Source: Henricia sp. BOLD:AAB3569
Taxonomy: Eukaryota; Echinodermata; Asteroidea; Spinulosida; Echinasteridae
Assembly: GCA_037783545.1 (NCBI GenBank)
Contig: JBBELK010000096.1
Location: 2,914,001 to 2,978,000 of the forward strand
DNA: 64,000 nucleotides
Direction of reading: 5' to 3'
Under the pieces are notes generated by a model, which made no database searches, was not told the DNA's origin, and saw nothing but the letters and a program-made list of their open reading frames with translations. A program made the translations under genes and the position numbers. This document shows, in pieces, positions 37,906 to 50,375 of the stretch; position 1 is the stretch's first letter; the number at the start of each line of letters is the position of its first letter.

Positions 37906-40900
37906 ATGCAAAATTTGAAGTTCGTCGGAAAATGTCTTGACTTCCAAATTTGCCGACGTTTGGACCACACTTTGACCAAATTCCAGTCCCAAACAAGACT
38001 GAGCATGCGCACGAGTGATCAGGAGTACACGGATAGCCACGGTCTGCAGAGCAGGCAGGAAGCCCGAGCCCAGTTTTCCCTGAACTCTGAAATGTCTCGG
38101 CCATTTCCCAGCGAAAGTCTGTGAATTTGTCAGGACAAGTGCGGAATATAGACTGTTTGGAGCATGCACAATTTGAAGTTCGTCGGAAAATGTATTGACT
38201 TCCAAATTTGCCGACGTTTGGACCACACTTTGACCAAATTCCCGTCCCAAACAAGACTGAGCATGCGCACGAGTGATCAGGAGTACACGGACAGCCACGG
38301 TCTGCAGAGCAGGCAGGAAGCCCGAGCCCAGTTTTCCCTGAACTCTGAAATTTCTCGACCATTTCCCGGCGAAAGTCTGTGAATTTTTCAGGACAAGTGC
38401 GGAATATAGACTGTTTGGAGCATGCACAATTTGAAGTTCGTCGGAAAATGTATTGACTTCCAAATTTGCCGACGTTTGGACCACACTTTGACCAAATTCC
38501 CGTCCCAAACAAGACTGAGCATGCGCACGAGTGATCAGGAGTACACGGACAGCCACGGTCTGCAGAGCAGGCAGGAAGCCCAAGCCCAGTTTTCCCTGAA
38601 CTCTGAAATTTCTCGGCCATTTCCCGGCGAAAGTCTATCAATTTGTTTAGGACAAGTGCGGAATATAGACTGTTTGGAGCATGCAAAATTTGAAGTTCGT
38701 CGGAAAATGTATTGACTTCCAAATTTGCCGTCGTTTGGACCACACTTTGACCAAATTCCCGTCCCAAACAAGACTGAGCATGCGCACGAGTGATCAGGAG
38801 TACACGGACAGCCACGGTCTGTAGAGCAGGCAGGAAGCCCAAGCCCAGTTTTCCCTGAACTCTGAAATTTCTCGGCCATTTCCCGGCGAAAGTCTGTCAA
38901 TTTGTTTAGGACAAGTGCGGAATATAGACTGTTTGGAGCATGCAAAATTTGAAGTTCGTCGGAAAATGTCTTGACTTCCAAATTTGCCGACGTTTGGAGC
39001 ACACTTTGACCAAATTCCCGTCCCAAACAAGACTGAGCATGCGCACGAGTGATCAGGAGTACACGGACAGCCACGGTCTGCAGAGCAGGCAGGAAGCCCA
39101 AGCCCAGTTTTCCCTGAACTCTGAAATTTCTCGGCCATTTCCCGGCGAAAGTCTGTCAATTTTTTCAGGACAAGTGCGGAATATAGACTGTTTGGAGCAT
39201 GCAAAATTTGAAGTTTGTCGGAAAATTTCTTGACTTCCAAATTTGCCGACGTTTGGACCACAATTTGACCAAATTCCCGTCCCAAACAAGACTGAGCATG
39301 CGCACGAGTGATCAGGAGTACACGGACAGCCACGGTCTGCAGAGCAGGCAGGAAGCCCAAGCCCAGTTTTCCCTGAACTCTGAAATTTCTCGGCCATTTC
39401 CCGGCGAAAGTCTGTCAATTTTTTCAGGACAAGTGCGGAATATAGACTGTTTGGAGCATGCAAAATTTGAAGTTTGTCGGAAAATTTCTTGACTTCCAAA
39501 TTTGCCGACGTTTGGACCACAATTTGACCAAATTCCCGTCCCAAACAAGACTGAGCATGCGCACGAGTGATCAGGAGTACACGGACAGCCACGGTCTGCA
39601 GAGCAGGCAGGAAGCCCGAGCACAGTTTTCCCTAAACTCTGAAATTTGTCGGCCATTTCCCGGCGAAAGTCTGTCAATTTTTCAGGACAAGTGCGGAATA
39701 TAGACTGTTTGGAGCATGCAAAATTTGAAGTTTGTCGGAAAATTTATTGACTTCCAAATTTGCCGACGTTTGGACCACACTTTGACAAAATTCCCGTCCC
39801 AAACAAGACTGAGCATGCGCACGAGTGATCAGGAGTACACGGACAGCCACGGTCTGCAGAGCAGGCAGGAAGCCCGAGCCCAGTTTTCCCTAAACTCTGA
39901 AATGTCTCGGCCATTTCCCGGCGAAAGTCTGTCAATTTTTCAGGACAAGTGCGGAATATAGACTGTTTGGAGCATGCAAAATTTGAAGTTTGTCGGACAA
40001 TTTCTTGACTTCCAAATTTGCCGACGTTTGGACCACACTTTGACAAAATTCCCGTCCCAAACAAGACTGAGCATGCGCACGAGTGATCAGGAGTACACGG
40101 ACAGCCACGGTCTGCAGAGCAGGCAGGAAGCCCGAGCCCAGTTTTCCCTAAACTCTGAAATGTCTCGGCCATTTCCCGGCGAAAGTCTGTCAATTTTTCA
40201 GGACAAGTGCGGAATATAGACTGTTTGGAGCATGCAAAATTTGAAGTTTGTCGGACAATTTCTTGACTTCCAAATTTGCCGACGTTTGGACCACACTTTG
40301 ACCAAATTCCAGTCCCAAACAAGACTGAGCATGCGCACGAGTGATCAGGAGTACACGGACAGCCACGGTCTGCAGAGCAGGCAGGAAGCCCGAGCCCAGT
40401 TTTCCCTGAACTCTGAAATGTCTCTCTGCCATTTCCCAGCGAAAGTCTGTGAATTTGTCAGGACAAGTGCGGAATATAGACTGTTTGGAGCATGCACAAT
40501 TTGAAGTTCGTCGGAAAATGTATTGACTTCCAAATTTGCCGACGTTTGGACCACACTTTGACCAAATTCCCGTCCCAAACAAGACTGAGCATGCGCACGA
40601 GTGATCAGGAGTACACGGACAGCCACGGTCTGCAGAGCAGGCAGGAAGCCCGAGCCCAGTTTTCCCTGAACTCTGAAATTTCTCGACCATTTCCCGGCGA
40701 AAGTCTGTGAATTTTTCAGGACAAGTGCGGAATATAGACTGTTTGGAGCATGCACAATTTGAAGTTCGTCGGAAAATGTATTGACTTCCAAATTTGCCGA
40801 CGTTTGGACCACACTTTGACCAAATTCCCGTCCCAAACAAGACTGAGCATGCGCACGAGTGATCAGGAGTACACGGACAGCCACGGTCTGCAGAGCAGGC

Positions 40901-41008
40901 AGGAAGCCCAAGCCCAGTTTTCCCTGAACTCTGAAATTTCTCGGCCATTTACCGGCGAAAGTCTGTCAATTTGTTTAGGACAAGTGCGGAATATAGACTG
41001 TTTGGAGC
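37906..41008 (+). repeat. 9-unit-offset (about 2328 bp) duplication
   Basis: Units at 38164 and 38422 recur at 40492 and 40750, with GTCTGTGAATTTT, TTTCTCGACC and TGTATTGAC. The units before them (37906 and 40232) share AAATGTCTC, TTTCCCAGCG and GTGAATTTGTC in their second halves. The copy at 40232 adds two bases in GTCTCTCTGCC (near 40420), making that unit 260 bp. Confidence 0.75.
38940..40231 (+). repeat. Local one-unit duplications
   Basis: Units 39199 and 39458 both carry ACAATTTGACC and begin alike. Units 39716 and 39974 both carry GACAAAATTCCC and AAATGTCTCGG. They differ by TTTATTGAC versus CAATTTCTTGAC. Single-unit exchanges appear to have happened repeatedly in this stretch. Confidence 0.7.
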
Positions 41009-41784
41009 ATGCACAATTTGAAGTTCGTCGGAAAATGTATTGACTTCCAAATTTGCCGACGTTTGGACCACACTTTGACCAAATTCCCGTCCCAAACAAG
41101 ACTGAGCATGCGCACGAGTGATCAGGAGTACACGGACAGCCACGGTCTGCAGAGCAGGCAGGAAGCCCGAGCCCAGTTTTCCCTAAACTCTGAAATTTCT
41201 CAGTCATTTCCCGGCGAAAGTCTGTCAATTTTCAGGACAAGTGCGGAATATAGACTGTTTGGAGCATGCAAAATTTGAATTTTGTCGGAAAATTTATTGA
41301 CTTCCAAATTTGCCGACGTTTGGACCACACTTTGACCAAATTCCAGTCCCAAACAAGACTGAGCATGCGCACGAGTGATCAGGAGTACACGGACAGCCAC
41401 GGTCTGCAGAGCAGGCAGGAAGCCCAAGCCCAGTTTTCCCTGAACTCTGAAATTTCTCGGCCATTTCCCGGCGAAAGTCTGTCAATTTGTTCAGGACAAG
41501 TGCGGAATATAGACTGTTTGGAGCATGCAAAATTTGAAGTTCGTCGGAAAATGTCTTGACTTCCAAATTTGCCGACGTTTGGACCACACTTTGACCAAAT
41601 TCCCGTCCCAAACAAGACTGAGCATGCGCACGAGTGATCAGGAGTACACGGACAGCCACGGTCTGCAGAGCAGGCAGGAAGCCCAAGCCCAGTTTTCCCT
41701 GAACTCTGAAATTTCTCGGCCATTTCCCGGCGAAAGTCTGTCAATTTTTTTCAGGACAAGTGCGGAATATAGACTGTTTGGAGC
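41009..41784 (+). repeat. Distant copy of the 32.1-kb segment
   Basis: Three units (41009, 41266, 41525) match those at 32118, 32375 and 32634, with TTTCTCAGTC, the four-T tract, GAATTTTGTCGG, and then TTTGTTCAGG. The distance of about 8.9 kb exceeds the local HOR period. The unit at 41009 has TGTATTGAC instead of TTTCTTGAC. Confidence 0.76.
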
Positions 41785-43334
41785 ATGCAAAATTTGAAGT
41801 TTGTCGGAAAATTTCTTGACTTCCAAATTTGCCGACGTTTGGACCACACTTTGACCAAATTCCCGTCCCAAACAAGACTGAGCATGCGCACGAGTGATCA
41901 GGAGTACACGGACAGCCACGGTCTGCAGAGCAGGCAGGAAGCCCGATCCCAGTTTTCCCTAAACTCTGAAATTTCTCGTCCATTTCGCGGCGAAAGTCTG
42001 TCAATTTTTCAGGACAAGTGCGGAATATACACTGTTTGGAGCATGCACAATTTGAAGTTCGTCGGAAAATTTCTTGACTTCCAAATTTGCCGACGTTTGA
42101 ACCACACTTTGACCAAATTCCCGTCCCAAACAAGACTGAGCATGCGCACGAGTGATCAGGAGTACACGGACAGCCACGGTCTGCAAAGCAGGCAGGTAGC
42201 CCGAGCCCAGTTTTCCCTGAACTCTGAAATTTCTCGGCCATTTCCCGGCGAAAGTCTGTCAATTTTTCAGGACAAGTGCGGAATATACACTGTTTGGAGC
42301 ATGCACAATTTGAAGTTCGTCGGAAAATGTCTTGACTTCCAAATTTGCCGACGTTTGGACCACACTTTGACCAAATTCCAGTCCCAAACAAGACTGAGCA
42401 TGCGCACGAGTGATCAGGAGTACACGGACAGCCACGGTCTGCAGAGCAGGCAGGAAGCCCGAGCCCAGTTTTCCCTGAACTCTGAAATTTCTCGGCCATT
42501 TCCCGGCGAAAGTCTGTCAATTTTTCAGGACAAGTGCGGAATATAGACTGTTTGGAGCATGCACAATTTGAAGTTCGTCGGAAAATGTATTGACTTCCAA
42601 ATTTGCCGACGTTTGGACCACACTTTGACCAAATTCCCGTCCCAAACAAGACTGAGCATGCGCACGAGTGATCAGGAGTACACGGACAGCCACGGTCTGC
42701 AGAGCAGGCAGGAAGCCCAAGCCCAGTTTTCCCTGAACTCTGAAATTTCTCGGCCATTTCCCGGCGAAAGTCTGTCAATTTGTTTAGGACAAGTGCGGAA
42801 TATAGACTGTTTGGAGCATGCAAAATTTGAAGTTCGTCGGAAAATGTATTGACTTCCAAATTTGCCGTCGTTTGGACCACACTTTGACCAAATTCCCGTC
42901 CCAAACAAGACTGAGCATGCGCACGAGTGATCAGGAGTACACGGACAGCCACGGTCTGCAGAGCAGGCAGGAAGCCCAAGCCCAGTTTTCCCTGAACTCT
43001 GAAATTTCTCGGCCATTTCCCGGCGAAAGTCTGTCAATTTGTTTAGGACAAGTGCGGAATATAGACTGTTTGGAGCATGCAAAATTTGAAGTTCGTCGGA
43101 AAATGTCTTGACTTCCAAATTTGCCGACGTTTGGACCACACTTTGACCAAATTCCCGTCCCAAACAAGACTGAGCATGCGCACGAGTGATCAGGAGTACA
43201 CGGACAGCCACGGTCTGCAGAGCAGGCAGGAAGCCCGATCCCAGTTTTCCCTAAACTCTGAAATTGCTCGGCCATTTCGCGGCGAAAGTCTGTCAATTTT
43301 TCAGGACAAGTGCGGAATATACACTGTTTGGAGC

Positions 43335-43554
43335 ATGCACAATTTGAAGTTCGTCGGAAAATTTCTTGACTTCCAAATTTGCCGACGTTTGAACCACACT
43401 TTGACCAAATTCCCGTCCCAAACAAGACTGAGCATGCGCACGAGTGATCAGGAGTACACGGACAGCCACGGTCTGCAGAGCAGGCAGGTAGCCCGAGCCC
43501 AGTGAAAGTCTGTCAATTTTTCAGGACAAGTGCGGAATATACACTGTTTGGAGC
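43335..43554 (+). repeat. 220-bp monomer, 38-bp deletion (copy 1)
   Basis: GCCCGAGCCCAGT joins directly to GAAAGTCTG near 43503, removing monomer positions 170-207. No microhomology of more than one base is visible. The deletion takes out CATTTCCCGGC, the left arm of the dyad. The same junction is present in four other units, so it arose once and was amplified. Confidence 0.92.
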
Positions 43555-45104
43555 ATGCACAATTTGAAGTTCGTCGGAAAATTTCTTGACTTCCAAATTT
43601 GCCGACGTTTGAACCACACTTTGACCAAATTCCCGTCCCAAACAAGACTGAGCATGCGCACGAGTGATCAGGAGTACACGGACAGCCACGGTCTGCAGAG
43701 CAGGCAGGTAGCCCGAGCCCAGTTTTCCCTGAACTCTGAAATTTCTCGGCCATTTCCCGGCGAAAGTCTGTCAATTTTTCAGGACAAGTGCGGAATATAC
43801 ACTGTTTGGAGCATGCACAATTTGAAGTTCGTCGGAAAATGTCTTGACTTCCAAATTTGCCGACGTTTGGACCACACTTTGACCAAATTCCAGTCCCAAA
43901 CAAGACTGAGCATGCGCACGAGTGATCAGGAGTACACGGACAGCCACGGTCTGCAGAGCAGGCAGGAAGCCCGAGCCCAGTTTTCCCTGAACTCTGAAAT
44001 TTCTCGGCCATTTCCCGGCGAAAGTCTGTCAATTTTTCAGGACAAGTGCGGAATATAGACTGTTTGGAGCATGCAAAATTTGAAGTTCGTCGGAAAATGT
44101 CTTGACTTCCAAATTTGCCGACGTTTGGACCACACTTTGACCAAATTCCCGTCCCAAACAAGACTGAGCATGCGCACGAGTGATCAGGAGTACACGGACA
44201 GCCACGGTCTGCAGAGCAGGCAGGAAGCCCAAGCCCAGTTTTCCCTGAACTCTGAAATTTCTCGGCCATTTCCCGGCGAAAGTCTGTCAATTTGTTCAGG
44301 ACAAGTGCGGAATATAGACTGTTTGGAGCATGCAAAATTTGAAGTTCGTCGGAAAATGTCTTGACTTCCAAATTTGCCGACGTTTGGACCACACTTTGAC
44401 CAAATTCCCGTCCCAAACAAGACTGAGCATGCGCACGAGTGATCAGGAGTACACGGACAGCCACGGTCTGCAGAGCAGGCAGGAAGCCCGATCCCAGTTT
44501 TCCCTAAACTCTGAAATTTCTCGGCCATTTCGCGGCGAAAGTCTGTCAATTTTTCAGGACAAGTGCGGAATATACACTGTTTGGAGCATGCACAATTTGA
44601 AGTTCGTCGGAAAATTTCTTGACTTCCAAATTTGCCGACGTTTGGACCACACTTTGACCAAATTCCCGTCCCAAACAAGACTGAGCATGCGCACGAGTGA
44701 TCAGGAGTACACGGACAGCCACGGTCTGCAGAGCAGGCACGAAGCCCAAGCCCAGTTTTCCCTGAACTCTGAAATTTCTCGGCCATTTCCTGGCGAAAGT
44801 CTGTCAATTTGTTCAGGACAAGTGCGGAATATAGACTGTTTGGAGCATGCAAAATTTGAAGTTCGTCGGAAAATGTCTTGACTTCCAAATTTGCCGACGT
44901 TTGGACCACACTTTGACCAAATTCCCGTCCCAAACAAGACTGAGCATGCGCACGAGTGATCAGGAGTACACGGACAGCCACGGTCTGCAGAGCAGGCAGG
45001 AAGCCCGATCCCAGTTTTCCCTAAACTCTGAAATTGCTCGGCCATTTCGCGGCGAAAGTCTGTCAATTTTTCAGGACAAGTGCGGAATATACACTGTTTG
45101 GAGC

Positions 45105-45324
45105 ATGCACAATTTGAAGTTCGTCGGAAAATTACTTGACTTCCAAATTTGCCGACGTTTGAACCACACTTTGACCAAATTCCCGTCCCAAACAAGACTG
45201 AGCATGCGCACGAGTGATCAGGAGTACACGGACAGCCACGGTCTGCAGAGCAGGCAGGTAGCCCGAGCCCAGTGAAAGTCTGTCAATTTTTCAGGACAAG
45301 TGCGGAATATACACTGTTTGGAGC
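45105..45324 (+). repeat. 220-bp monomer, 38-bp deletion (copy 2)
   Basis: The same CAGTGAAAGTC junction lies near 45273. This unit also has the private ATTACTTGAC change shared only with the unit at 48903. Confidence 0.92.
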
Positions 45325-46357
45325 ATGCACAATTTGAAGTTCGTCGGAAAATTTCTTGACTTCCAAATTTGCCGACGTTTGAACCACACTTTGACCAAAT
45401 TCCCGTCCCAAACAAGACTGAGCATGCGCACGAGTGATCAGGAGTACACGGACAGCCACGGTCTGCAGAGCAGGCAGGTAGCCCGAGCCCAGTTTTCCCT
45501 GAACTCTGAAATTTCTCGGCCATTTCCCGGCGAAAGTCTGTCAATTTTTCAGGACAAGTGCGGAATATACACTGTTTGGAGCATGCACAATTTGAAGTTC
45601 GTCGGAAAATGTCTTGACTTCCAAATTTGCCGACGTTTGGACCACACTTTGACCAAATTCCAGTCCCAAACAAGACTGAGCATGCGCACGAGTGATCAGG
45701 AGTACACGGACAGCCACGGTCTGCAGAGCAGGCAGGAAGCCCGAGCCCAGTTTTCCCTGAACTCTGAAATTTCTCGGCCATTTCCCGGCGAAAGTCTGTC
45801 AATTTTTCAGGACAAGTGCGGAATATAGACTGTTTGGAGCATGCAAAATTTGAAGTTCGTCGGAAAATGTCTTGACTTCCAAATTTGCCGACGTTTGGAC
45901 CACACTTTGACCAAATTCCCGTCCCAAACAAGACTGAGCATGCGCACGAGTGATCAGGAGTACACGGACAGCCACGGTCTGCAGAGCAGGCACGAAGCCC
46001 AAGCCCAGTTTTCCCTGAACTCTGAAATTTCTCGGCCATTTCCTGGCGAAAGTCTGTCAATTTGTTCAGGACAAGTGCGGAATATAGACTGTTTGGAGCA
46101 TGCAAAATTTGAAGTTCGTCGGAAAATGTCTTGACTTCCAAATTTGCCGACGTTTGGACCACACTTTGACCAAATTCCCGTCCCAAACAAGACTGAGCAT
46201 GCGCACGAGTGATCAGGAGTACACGGACAGCCACGGTCTGCAGAGCAGGCAGGAAGCCCGATCCCAGTTTTCCCTAAACTCTGAAATTGCTCGGCCATTT
46301 CGCGGCGAAAGTCTGTCAATTTTTCAGGACAAGTGCGGAATATACACTGTTTGGAGC

Positions 46358-46577
46358 ATGCACAATTTGAAGTTCGTCGGAAAATTTCTTGACTTCCAAA
46401 TTTGCCGACGTTTGAACCACACTTTGACCAAATTCCCGTCCCAAACAAGACTGAGCATGCGCACGAGTGATCAGGAGTACACGGACAGCCACGGTCTGCA
46501 GAGCAGGCAGGTAGCCCGAGCCCAGTGAAAGTCTGTCAATTTTTCAGGACAAGTGCGGAATATACACTGTTTGGAGC
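46358..46577 (+). repeat. 220-bp monomer, 38-bp deletion (copy 3)
   Basis: The same junction lies near 46526, 1253 bp after copy 2. This unit has the ordinary TTTCTTGAC. Confidence 0.92.
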
Positions 46578-48902
46578 ATGCACAATTTGAAGTTCGTCGG
46601 AAAATTTCTTGACTTCCAAATTTGCCGACGTTTGAACCACACTTTGACCAAATTCCCGTCCCAAACAAGACTGAGCATGCGCACGAGTGATCAGGAGTAC
46701 ACGGACAGCCACGGTCTGCAGAGCAGGCAGGTAGCCCGAGCCCAGTTTTCCCTGAACTCTGAAATTTCTCGGCCATTTCCCGGCGAAAGTCTGTCAATTT
46801 TTCAGGACAAGTGCGGAATATACACTGTTTGGAGCATGCACAATTTGAAGTTCGTCGGAAAATGTCTTGACTTCCAAATTTGCCGACGTTTGGACCACAC
46901 TTTGACCAAATTCCAGTCCCAAACAAGACTGAGCATGCGCACGAGTGATCAGGAGTACACGGACAGCCACGGTCTGCAGAGCAGGCAGGAAGCCCGAGCC
47001 CAGTTTTCCCTGAACTCTGAAATTTCTCGGCCATTTCCCGGCGAAAGTCTGTCAATTTTTCAGGACAAGTGCGGAATATAGACTGTTTGGAGCATGCAAA
47101 ATTTGAAGTTCGTCGGAAAATGTCTTGACTTCCAAATTTGCCGACGTTTGGACCACACTTTGACCAAATTCCCGTCCCAAACAAGACTGAGCATGCGCAC
47201 GAGTGATCAGGAGTACACGGACAGCCACGGTCTGCAGAGCAGGCAGGAAGCCCAAGCCCAGTTTTCCCTGAACTCTGAAATTTCTCGGCCATTTCCCGGC
47301 GAAAGTCTGTCAATTTGTTCAGGACAAGTGCGGAATATAGACTGTTTGGAGCATGCAAAATTTGAAGTTCGTCGGAAAATTTCTTGACTTCCAAATTTGC
47401 CGACGTTTGAACCACACTTTGACCAAATTCCCGTCCCAAACAAGACTGAGCATGCGCACGAGTGATCAGGAGTACACGGACAGCCACGGTCTGCAGAGCA
47501 GGCAGGTAGCCCGAGCCCAGTTTTCCCTGAACTCTGAAATTTCTCGGCCATTTCCCGGCGAAAGTCTGTCAATTTTTCAGGACAAGTGCGGAATATACAC
47601 TGTTTGGAGCATGCACAATTTGAAGTTCGTCGGAAAATGTCTTGACTTCCAAATTTGCCGACGTTTGGACCACACTTTGACCAAATTCCAGTCCCAAACA
47701 AGACTGAGCATGCGCACGAGTGATCAGGAGTACACGGACAGCCACGGTCTGCAGAGCAGGCAGGAAGCCCGAGCCCAGTTTTCCCTGAACTCTGAAATTT
47801 CTCGGCCATTTCCCGGCGAAAGTCTGTCAATTTTTCAGGACAAGTGCGGAATATAGACTGTTTGGAGCATGCAAAATTTGAAGTTCGTCGGAAAATGTCT
47901 TGACTTCCAAATTTGCCGACGTTTGGACCACACTTTGACCAAATTCCCGTCCCAAACAAGACTGAGCATGCGCACGAGTGATCAGGAGTACACGGACAGC
48001 CACGGTCTGCAGAGCAGGCAGGAAGCCCAAGCCCAGTTTTCCCTGAACTCTGAAATTTCTCGGCCATTTCCCGGCGAAAGTCTGTCAATTTGTTCAGGAC
48101 AAGTGCGGAATATAGACTGTTTGGAGCATGCAAAATTTGAAGTTCGTCGGAAAATGTCTTGACTTCCAAATTTGCCGACGTTTGGACCACACTTTGACCA
48201 AATTCCCGTCCCAAACAAGACTGAGCATGCGCACGAGTGATCAGGAGTACACGGACAGCCACGGTCTGCAGAGCAGGCAGGAAGCCCGATCCCAGTTTTC
48301 CCTAAACTCTGAAATTTCTCGGCCATTTCGCGGCGAAAGTCTGTCAATTTTTCAGGACAAGTGCGGAATATACACTGTTTGGAGCATGCACAATTTGAAG
48401 TTCGTCGGAAAATTTCTTGACTTCCAAATTTGCCGACGTTTGGACCACACTTTGACCAAATTCCCGTCCCAAACAAGACTGAGCATGCGCACGAGTGATC
48501 AGGAGTACACGGACAGCCACGGTCTGCAGAGCAGGCACGAAGCCCAAGCCCAGTTTTCCCTGAACTCTGAAATTTCTCGGCCATTTCCTGGCGAAAGTCT
48601 GTCAATTTGTTCAGGACAAGTGCGGAATATAGACTGTTTGGAGCATGCAAAATTTGAAGTTCGTCGGAAAATGTCTTGACTTCCAAATTTGCCGACGTTT
48701 GGACCACACTTTGACCAAATTCCCGTCCCAAACAAGACTGAGCATGCGCACGAGTGATCAGGAGTACACGGACAGCCACGGTCTGCAGAGCAGGCAGGAA
48801 GCCCGATCCCAGTTTTCCCTAAACTCTGAAATTGCTCGGCCATTTCGCGGCGAAAGTCTGTCAATTTTTCAGGACAAGTGCGGAATATACACTGTTTGGA
48901 GC

Positions 48903-49122
48903 ATGCACAATTTGAAGTTCGTCGGAAAATTACTTGACTTCCAAATTTGCCGACGTTTGAACCACACTTTGACCAAATTCCCGTCCCAAACAAGACTGAG
49001 CATGCGCACGAGTGATCAGGAGTACACGGACAGCCACGGTCTGCAGAGCAGGCAGGTAGCCCGAGCCCAGTGAAAGTCTGTCAATTTTTCAGGACAAGTG
49101 CGGAATATACACTGTTTGGAGC
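48903..49122 (+). repeat. 220-bp monomer, 38-bp deletion (copy 4)
   Basis: The same junction lies near 49071. It carries ATTACTTGAC and is the 3798-bp partner of copy 2. Confidence 0.92.
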
Positions 49123-50155
49123 ATGCACAATTTGAAGTTCGTCGGAAAATTTCTTGACTTCCAAATTTGCCGACGTTTGAACCACACTTTGACCAAATTC
49201 CCGTCCCAAACAAGACTGAGCATGCGCACGAGTGATCAGGAGTACACGGACAGCCACGGTCTGCAGAGCAGGCAGGTAGCCCGAGCCCAGTTTTCCCTGA
49301 ACTCTGAAATTTCTCGGCCATTTCCCGGCGAAAGTCTGTCAATTTTTCAGGACAAGTGCGGAATATACACTGTTTGGAGCATGCACAATTTGAAGTTCGT
49401 CGGAAAATGTCTTGACTTCCAAATTTGCCGACGTTTGGACCACACTTTGACCAAATTCCAGTCCCAAACAAGACTGAGCATGCGCACGAGTGATCAGGAG
49501 TACACGGACAGCCACGGTCTGCAGAGCAGGCAGGAAGCCCGAGCCCAGTTTTCCCTGAACTCTGAAATTTCTCGGCCATTTCCCGGCGAAAGTCTGTCAA
49601 TTTTTCAGGACAAGTGCGGAATATAGACTGTTTGGAGCATGCAAAATTTGAAGTTCGTCGGAAAATGTCTTGACTTCCAAATTTGCCGACGTTTGGACCA
49701 CACTTTGACCAAATTCCCGTCCCAAACAAGACTGAGCATGCGCACGAGTGATCAGGAGTACACGGACAGCCACGGTCTGCAGAGCAGGCACGAAGCCCAA
49801 GCCCAGTTTTCCCTGAACTCTGAAATTTCTCGGCCATTTCCTGGCGAAAGTCTGTCAATTTGTTCAGGACAAGTGCGGAATATAGACTGTTTGGAGCATG
49901 CAAAATTTGAAGTTCGTCGGAAAATGTCTTGACTTCCAAATTTGCCGACGTTTGGACCACACTTTGACCAAATTCCCGTCCCAAACAAGACTGAGCATGC
50001 GCACGAGTGATCAGGAGTACACGGACAGCCACGGTCTGCAGAGCAGGCAGGAAGCCCGATCCCAGTTTTCCCTAAACTCTGAAATTGCTCGGCCATTTCG
50101 CGGCGAAAGTCTGTCAATTTTTCAGGACAAGTGCGGAATATACACTGTTTGGAGC

Positions 50156-50375
50156 ATGCACAATTTGAAGTTCGTCGGAAAATTTCTTGACTTCCAAATT
50201 TGCCGACGTTTGAACCACACTTTGACCAAATTCCCGTCCCAAACAAGACTGAGCATGCGCACGAGTGATCAGGAGTACACGGACAGCCACGGTCTGCAGA
50301 GCAGGCAGGTAGCCCGAGCCCAGTGAAAGTCTGTCAATTTTTCAGGACAAGTGCGGAATATACACTGTTTGGAGC
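50156..50375 (+). repeat. 220-bp monomer, 38-bp deletion (copy 5)
   Basis: The same junction lies near 50324. This is the 3798-bp partner of copy 3 and the last deleted unit. From 51668 the corresponding module is intact. Confidence 0.92.
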
